Assembly (NCBI GenBank): GCA_004335835.1
Contig: RWJK01000703.1
Location: 1 to 24,990 of the forward strand
Direction of reading: 5' to 3'
Length of the DNA stretch: 24,990 nucleotides
Origin: Scenedesmus sp. ARA3
Lineage: Eukaryota; Chlorophyta; Chlorophyceae; Sphaeropleales; Scenedesmaceae
Shown: piece after piece, positions 23,276 through 24,990 of the stretch
How positions within the stretch are numbered: the first letter of the stretch is position 1
How the letters are laid out: every line of letters begins with the position of its first letter
Notes under the pieces: generated by a model
The model's input: only the letters and a program-made list of their open reading frames with translations
The model's database searches: none
What the model was told of the DNA's origin: nothing
Translations under genes and position numbers: made by a program

Positions 23276-23323
<48 letters not shown>

Positions 23324-23928
23324 CAGCAGCAGGGCACAGGAACATCAGCAGCTACACCTGCACAGTATGCTGCACAGCTGCTTGCACATCAGAACAAGCT
23401 CTTATCTTCTCCAACACTGCGCATGATGCATGTGCAGCTGCTGGGCATACACACTCATGATGCAGTGCAGAACGCTGGTGCAGGGTCCCGCCACCACACG
23501 GCTACCCAGCTGCATATGCAGGGCCGCACCACACTCACCGTTGAGCAGCTGCCCTGGTCGCGCACTTTGGGTATGTAGTTCCTGCCCCCTTGTGTCTGGC
23601 TGACATTGCCGCTGCTGTAGGCCTGAGGGGCACCTGTCAGGCTGTACAGCTGCAGCTGCAGCTGCTCAAAAGCCTGCCTGTCAGCAAAGTTGCCGTGCGT
23701 GCCGCCCTTAGACTTGCGCGGCTTCTTGCCGGTGAAGTGATCGGAGACTTCCAAGGTTTCAACGAACTGATCTAGCAGGTCTAGGGTTTGCAGGTCGCTG
23801 GCGCCCAGCTGCTCTGCGGTGGTCAGCACCCCCTGGGCGCTGACCAGCAGCAGTCTGGGGGCTGGCAGCCACACCTGATGCCATGACGGCACCAGCAGCA
23901 GCAGCCATACTGCAAAGAACCGGCTCAT
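12740..23928 (-). CDS. Secreted papain-like (C1A) cysteine protease fused to leucine-rich repeats, 22 exons
   Basis: Exons (minus strand): 23928-23539, 23273-23160, 22890-22843, 22521-22373, 22027-21975, 21751-21635, 21344-21280, 21036-20985, 20396-20246, 19964-19372, 19112-19000, 18645-18532, 18029-17930, 17386-17240, 17067-16805, 16604-16176, 15888-15670, 15488-15417, 15273-15009, 14789-13849, 13504-13244, 12949-12740. They total 4866 nt (1621 aa plus TGA), every intron is GT-AG and every phase joins. Order of parts: signal peptide (1 to about 31), C1A protease (about 118-330), unrecognised domain (about 331-615), LRR block 1 (about 620-1063), LRR N-terminal cap (about 1064-1170), LRR block 2 with a helical insert (about 1170-1560), short tail. 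No membrane segment is seen after the signal peptide, so an extracellular or vacuolar location is inferred. The family role of C1A enzymes is peptide-bond cleavage; LRRs usually bind protein or glycan ligands. The substrate is unknown. The start at 23928 is preferred over the in-frame ATG at 23958 because the hydrophobic stretch follows directly. The exon 18/19 join is the weakest. Confidence 0.82.
13217..13237. repeat. (CTG)7 just downstream of the exon 21 donor
   Basis: Seven plus-strand CTG units (coding-strand CAG) lie directly after the donor CAG|GTGCGG. This is the opposite polarity to the tracts found at acceptors. Confidence 0.9.
13512..13559. repeat. (CAG)16 microsatellite at the exon 21 acceptor
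   Basis: Sixteen plus-strand CAG units (coding-strand CTG) end six to seven bases before the CCTGCAG|GAG acceptor of exon 21. Confidence 0.95.
14005..14238 (-). other. Charged helical (coiled-coil-like) insert within LRR block 2
   Basis: About 78 residues (roughly 1336-1413) separate two runs of regular LRRs inside exon 20. The segment is rich in Ala, Glu, Lys, Gln and Arg (for example VSEARHEVQTAQHTMDV, RAKEQEKAAG, VKIKHAQAELQAATRAV) with no leucine-rich consensus. It is followed by a flexible Gly/Ala/Asp/Thr stretch. It reads through without a stop and lies in a single exon, so it is not a missed intron on frame grounds. A coiled coil is inferred from composition and spacing only. Confidence 0.55.
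15417..18645 (-). CDS. Exons 12-18: leucine-rich repeat block 1
   Basis: Plant-type LRR units with G.(I/L)P motifs are visible: SMPPQLGSLKSM, GELPPNL, GTLPAKWGGAMRKLRFLTLQ, GPIPGEYAGMNSLARLALD, GTLPSSLSKLRFMRSVYLS, GNIPLSYSNMSLLWELDVT, TGTLPKWENW, GRLPPAWGSMSSLQVLQLS, GGLPPAWG, NLTQLWLAGN and VPATWAAFTHLQIDIHLT. Several units are irregular, and exon 16 (143 codons) has a longer non-LRR stretch with a CVSCNRC cluster. The block follows the linker domain directly. It probably forms a ligand-binding solenoid outside the cell. Confidence 0.78.
15491..15533. repeat. CAG/CAA tract at the exon 18 acceptor
   Basis: A CAG run with CAA interruptions on the plus strand. The coding strand reads (CTG/TTG)n followed by TTGCAG|GTG, the start of exon 18. 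Confidence 0.9.
17354..17580. repeat. 129-bp-offset tandem duplication (intron 13/exon 14 boundary)
   Basis: Bases about 17354-17450 and 17481-17580 align closely, sharing GGCAGCGTGCCTGGCCAGAG and the flanking AAGTG/GATT stretches. Each unit contains the start of exon 14, its 3' splice site and upstream intron. Confidence 0.75.
17457..17515 (-). other. Duplicated, probably skipped, copy of the exon 14 start
   Basis: Minus-strand bases from 17515 repeat the acceptor and first codons of exon 14 (GTLPVKWGGAMPSLRY against GTLPAKWGGAMRKLRF at 17386), offset by 129 bp. The intervening sequence has no stop and is a multiple of three, so using the upstream acceptor would add 43 residues in frame. 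As a separate exon it lacks a donor in the phase needed for the next acceptor, so I treat it as a relic or alternative acceptor. Confidence 0.55.
18174..18335. repeat. 27-bp minisatellite, six perfect tandem units, in intron 12
   Basis: Six consecutive identical 27-bp units start at 18174, 18201, 18228, 18255, 18282 and 18309. Each begins CTTGCAAGTGTGATGCAGG. They lie within the 502-bp intron between exons 12 and 13 of the protease-LRR gene. The length (a multiple of three) makes all frames open, so the ORFs across it are artefacts. Confidence 0.95.
19000..20396 (-). CDS. Exons 9-11: unrecognised Cys-containing linker domain
   Basis: About 285 residues between the protease and the first LRR. 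Exon 9 starts AASPTATFGLM; exon 10 (593 nt) holds most of the domain and has several Cys (FACTQPPP, VICTLDN, SCALLNCS, KVCGIAQ, DYCSQAEW, RSCDADG) and several N-x-S/T sites. Exon 11 contributes NVPIYLGKEATDNPDMDG and FLQFERIAE. The Cys content and glycosylation sites fit an extracellular, disulfide-bonded fold. I do not recognise the family. Phases are 1 into exon 9, 2 into exon 10, 1 into exon 11 and 0 out of exon 11, and all join. Confidence 0.7.
19968..20012. repeat. Interrupted CAG tract at the exon 10 acceptor
   Basis: CAG repeats with CGG and AGAG interruptions on the plus strand. On the coding strand the CTG tract runs straight into CTGCAG|CTTC, the start of exon 10. Confidence 0.9.
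20380..20800. repeat. Tandem array duplicating the intron 8 3' splice site and start of exon 9
   Basis: Four diverged units are marked by the plus-strand pattern C(G)RCACCTRG at about 20391, 20527, 20638 and 20764, so units are about 111-136 bp. Each carries a GGCCAG|GT-like acceptor followed by codons similar to AASPTATFGLM. Only the one nearest exon 9 reads on into the long exon; the upstream ones run into stop codons. The array enlarges intron 8 to 588 bp. Confidence 0.75.
20985..23928 (-). CDS. Exons 1-8: signal peptide and C1A peptidase domain
   Basis: Exon 1 begins MSRFFAVWLLLLVP, a signal-peptide-like stretch, followed by a propeptide-like segment of about 85 residues. The catalytic region reads VRDQGSCST at the end of exon 1 and CVAQSLASCAEA at the start of exon 2. 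This gives oxyanion-hole Gln125 and nucleophile Cys131 with the papain spacing of six. Exon 3 carries CATGWDIADA, matching the conserved GW helix region of C1A enzymes. Exon 7 starts HAVVLVGYD (His292) and ends ALNSW (Asn310), and exon 8 gives GKRVTKDGLFRIGYG, the usual NSWG to Gly-rich end. The Trp that normally follows the nucleophile (CWAF) is Val here. All catalytic residues are present, so an active enzyme is likely, though untested. Confidence 0.87.
22545..22583. repeat. (CAG)13 microsatellite in intron 3
   Basis: Thirteen CAG units on the plus strand (CTG on the coding strand), about 25 bp before the CTCAG|GCC acceptor of exon 4. Confidence 0.95.
23277..23321. repeat. (CAG)15 microsatellite, coding-strand CTG, abutting the exon 2 acceptor
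   Basis: Fifteen uninterrupted CAG units on the plus strand, so CTG on the coding (minus) strand, end directly at the TGCAG|TGT acceptor of exon 2. Confidence 0.95.
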
Positions 23929-24990
23929 TCTTGCACGTTGCAGGCAACAGCCGTGCATGTCACCCTGGGATTTTCACTAGCTGTGTCACTGCTGCAGGCT
24001 GCTACTGCTGCTGCGGTGGCTGTAGGTTTGGCAGCCCGCCGAGGCGCATCACACCGTATCTAGTGCTGAACGATTGTCGGGTAGCTTGGATGGTGAAGAG
24101 CAAAGCAGAGGTCGTAGCAGCATTGCCACGCACACCAGTCTCGGACAACGAAACTCCCAGCTACAACGCAAGCGCTGCGGTGAAAGGGTGCGACACTAAA
24201 AGCGACTTTCTCGTACCTTGTGCGTTTTCTTTGTACTCAGTCTCTATGTTCAAAGAGGGCTGCAATGTCTCACCAGAACTTGAAGGAACCTCGAAAGGTT
24301 GCTTCTGTGTAGGGAGCATTCAAGCCAGGCAGAAACACAAAAGCAACATATAAATCATACTGTCGTTGCCGGCGACGGTGGAAGCGTTCGGATCAGGCGA
24401 ACGCGAAGGGGCGTAATGACAGGTCGTGGTCCTGATCAGGGCTTCAGGAAGTTCTCCTTTGCCTGAACCTGGGGATCGCGGCAAACGCATAGTGCTACAA
24501 GATATGTAAATGCATGTCTCAGTCGGAACTGTATGCGCAAACACACAGCAGGCTCCTTAACCACACCAGCAGTGCAGCCTGACCTGGCACTCATTTTAGG
24601 AAACACAAACAGCCGTTCCCTGCAAGGCGTTAAAAAGCAGGATTTTCAACGCGGCTAGAAGGCTCCATCACGTCTTTCGCCCAAGTATGGCGTCAAGCCG
24701 AAGGTGGTTGTCAAAGTGTCATGACACTGATCAGTACTCTGGCAAGTAAAAGGACGAATTTACACCGCAGATGCACAGCTGCGCACCTTCAAGCAATGCC
24801 CTGGCATGTGCTGACCGCGCTTGTTGTACACACTGTAAAGAGTTGCAGGTAACACACTTTGCAACAAGTGTCATCAGTACAAAGTGACTGTGGGCCAAGT
24901 GCTTCTTGTCTTTAGCAACGGTTGCCTTATAAAGAAAGTTGCCGATTGCATACATTACAAGCATTGAAGCACAATGCAACATCATGCATA
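23929..24990. other. Upstream flank of the protease-LRR gene; no supported gene
   Basis: About 1.06 kb that should include the promoter and 5' UTR. ORFs here have no recognisable domain. Seen: GGGGCGTAATGAC at 24408-24420 (the paralog-promoter motif, reversed relative to this gene), the palindrome CCTGATCAGG at 24431-24440, and a near-palindrome CGTTGCCGGCGACG at about 24364. Confidence 0.5.

Noticed and set aside
23883..24353. Plus-strand 156-aa ORF overlapping the start of the protease-LRR gene
   Set aside because: It begins inside exon 1 on the opposite strand and has no recognisable domain.
24731..24985. Minus-strand 84-aa ORF at the right edge
   Set aside because: No recognisable domain or context; short enough to arise by chance.

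Overview
The window looks like intron-rich nuclear DNA from a eukaryote, most likely a green alga of the Chlorophyceae (Scenedesmus-like). This is inferred from many short GT-AG introns with GTGAG-type donors, very abundant CAG/CTG triplet runs coding Gln and Ala tracts, a TGTAA poly(A)-type signal, and a plant-style leucine-rich-repeat (LRR) protein. There is no operon structure, CRISPR array, tRNA, rRNA or recognisable transposon. All three genes I can support lie on the minus strand.

Region 1 (1-2987) and region 3 (6839-10225) hold a tandem pair of paralogous genes. Each codes for a Gln/Ala-rich protein with a Lys-rich segment followed by a five-leucine heptad zipper that runs across a phase-0 intron. 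They look like nuclear, bZIP-like regulators, but the basic segment lacks the canonical bZIP Asn and Arg. Copy 1 runs off the left edge exactly at an exon/intron boundary. Copy 2 is complete at about 954 aa. A CATTACGCCCC-type motif lies about 225 bp upstream of both start codons.

Region 2 (about 3250-6660) and region 4 (10226-12739) are intergenic. They contain degenerate repeats, palindromes and no convincing gene.

Region 5 (12740-23928) is the main item: one gene that I could assemble from 22 exons with all splice phases compatible, about 1621 aa. It starts with a signal peptide, continues into a papain-like (C1A) cysteine protease domain with Gln, Cys, His and Asn all present (Q125, C131, H292, N310), then an unrecognised Cys-containing domain, then two plant-type LRR blocks. 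The second block has its own N-terminal cap and is interrupted by a helical, coiled-coil-like insert. No transmembrane segment or kinase is visible after the signal peptide, so the product is probably secreted or vacuolar. A protease fused to a recognition-type LRR is the most interesting content here. The exon 18/19 junction is the weakest join, so a split into two genes is possible.

Region 6 (23929-24990) is the upstream flank of the protease-LRR gene; I see no gene in it.

Triplet repeats are arranged by strand: CAG on the coding strand inside exons of the paralog pair, but CTG on the coding strand just before several 3' splice sites, where they appear to act as the pyrimidine tract.
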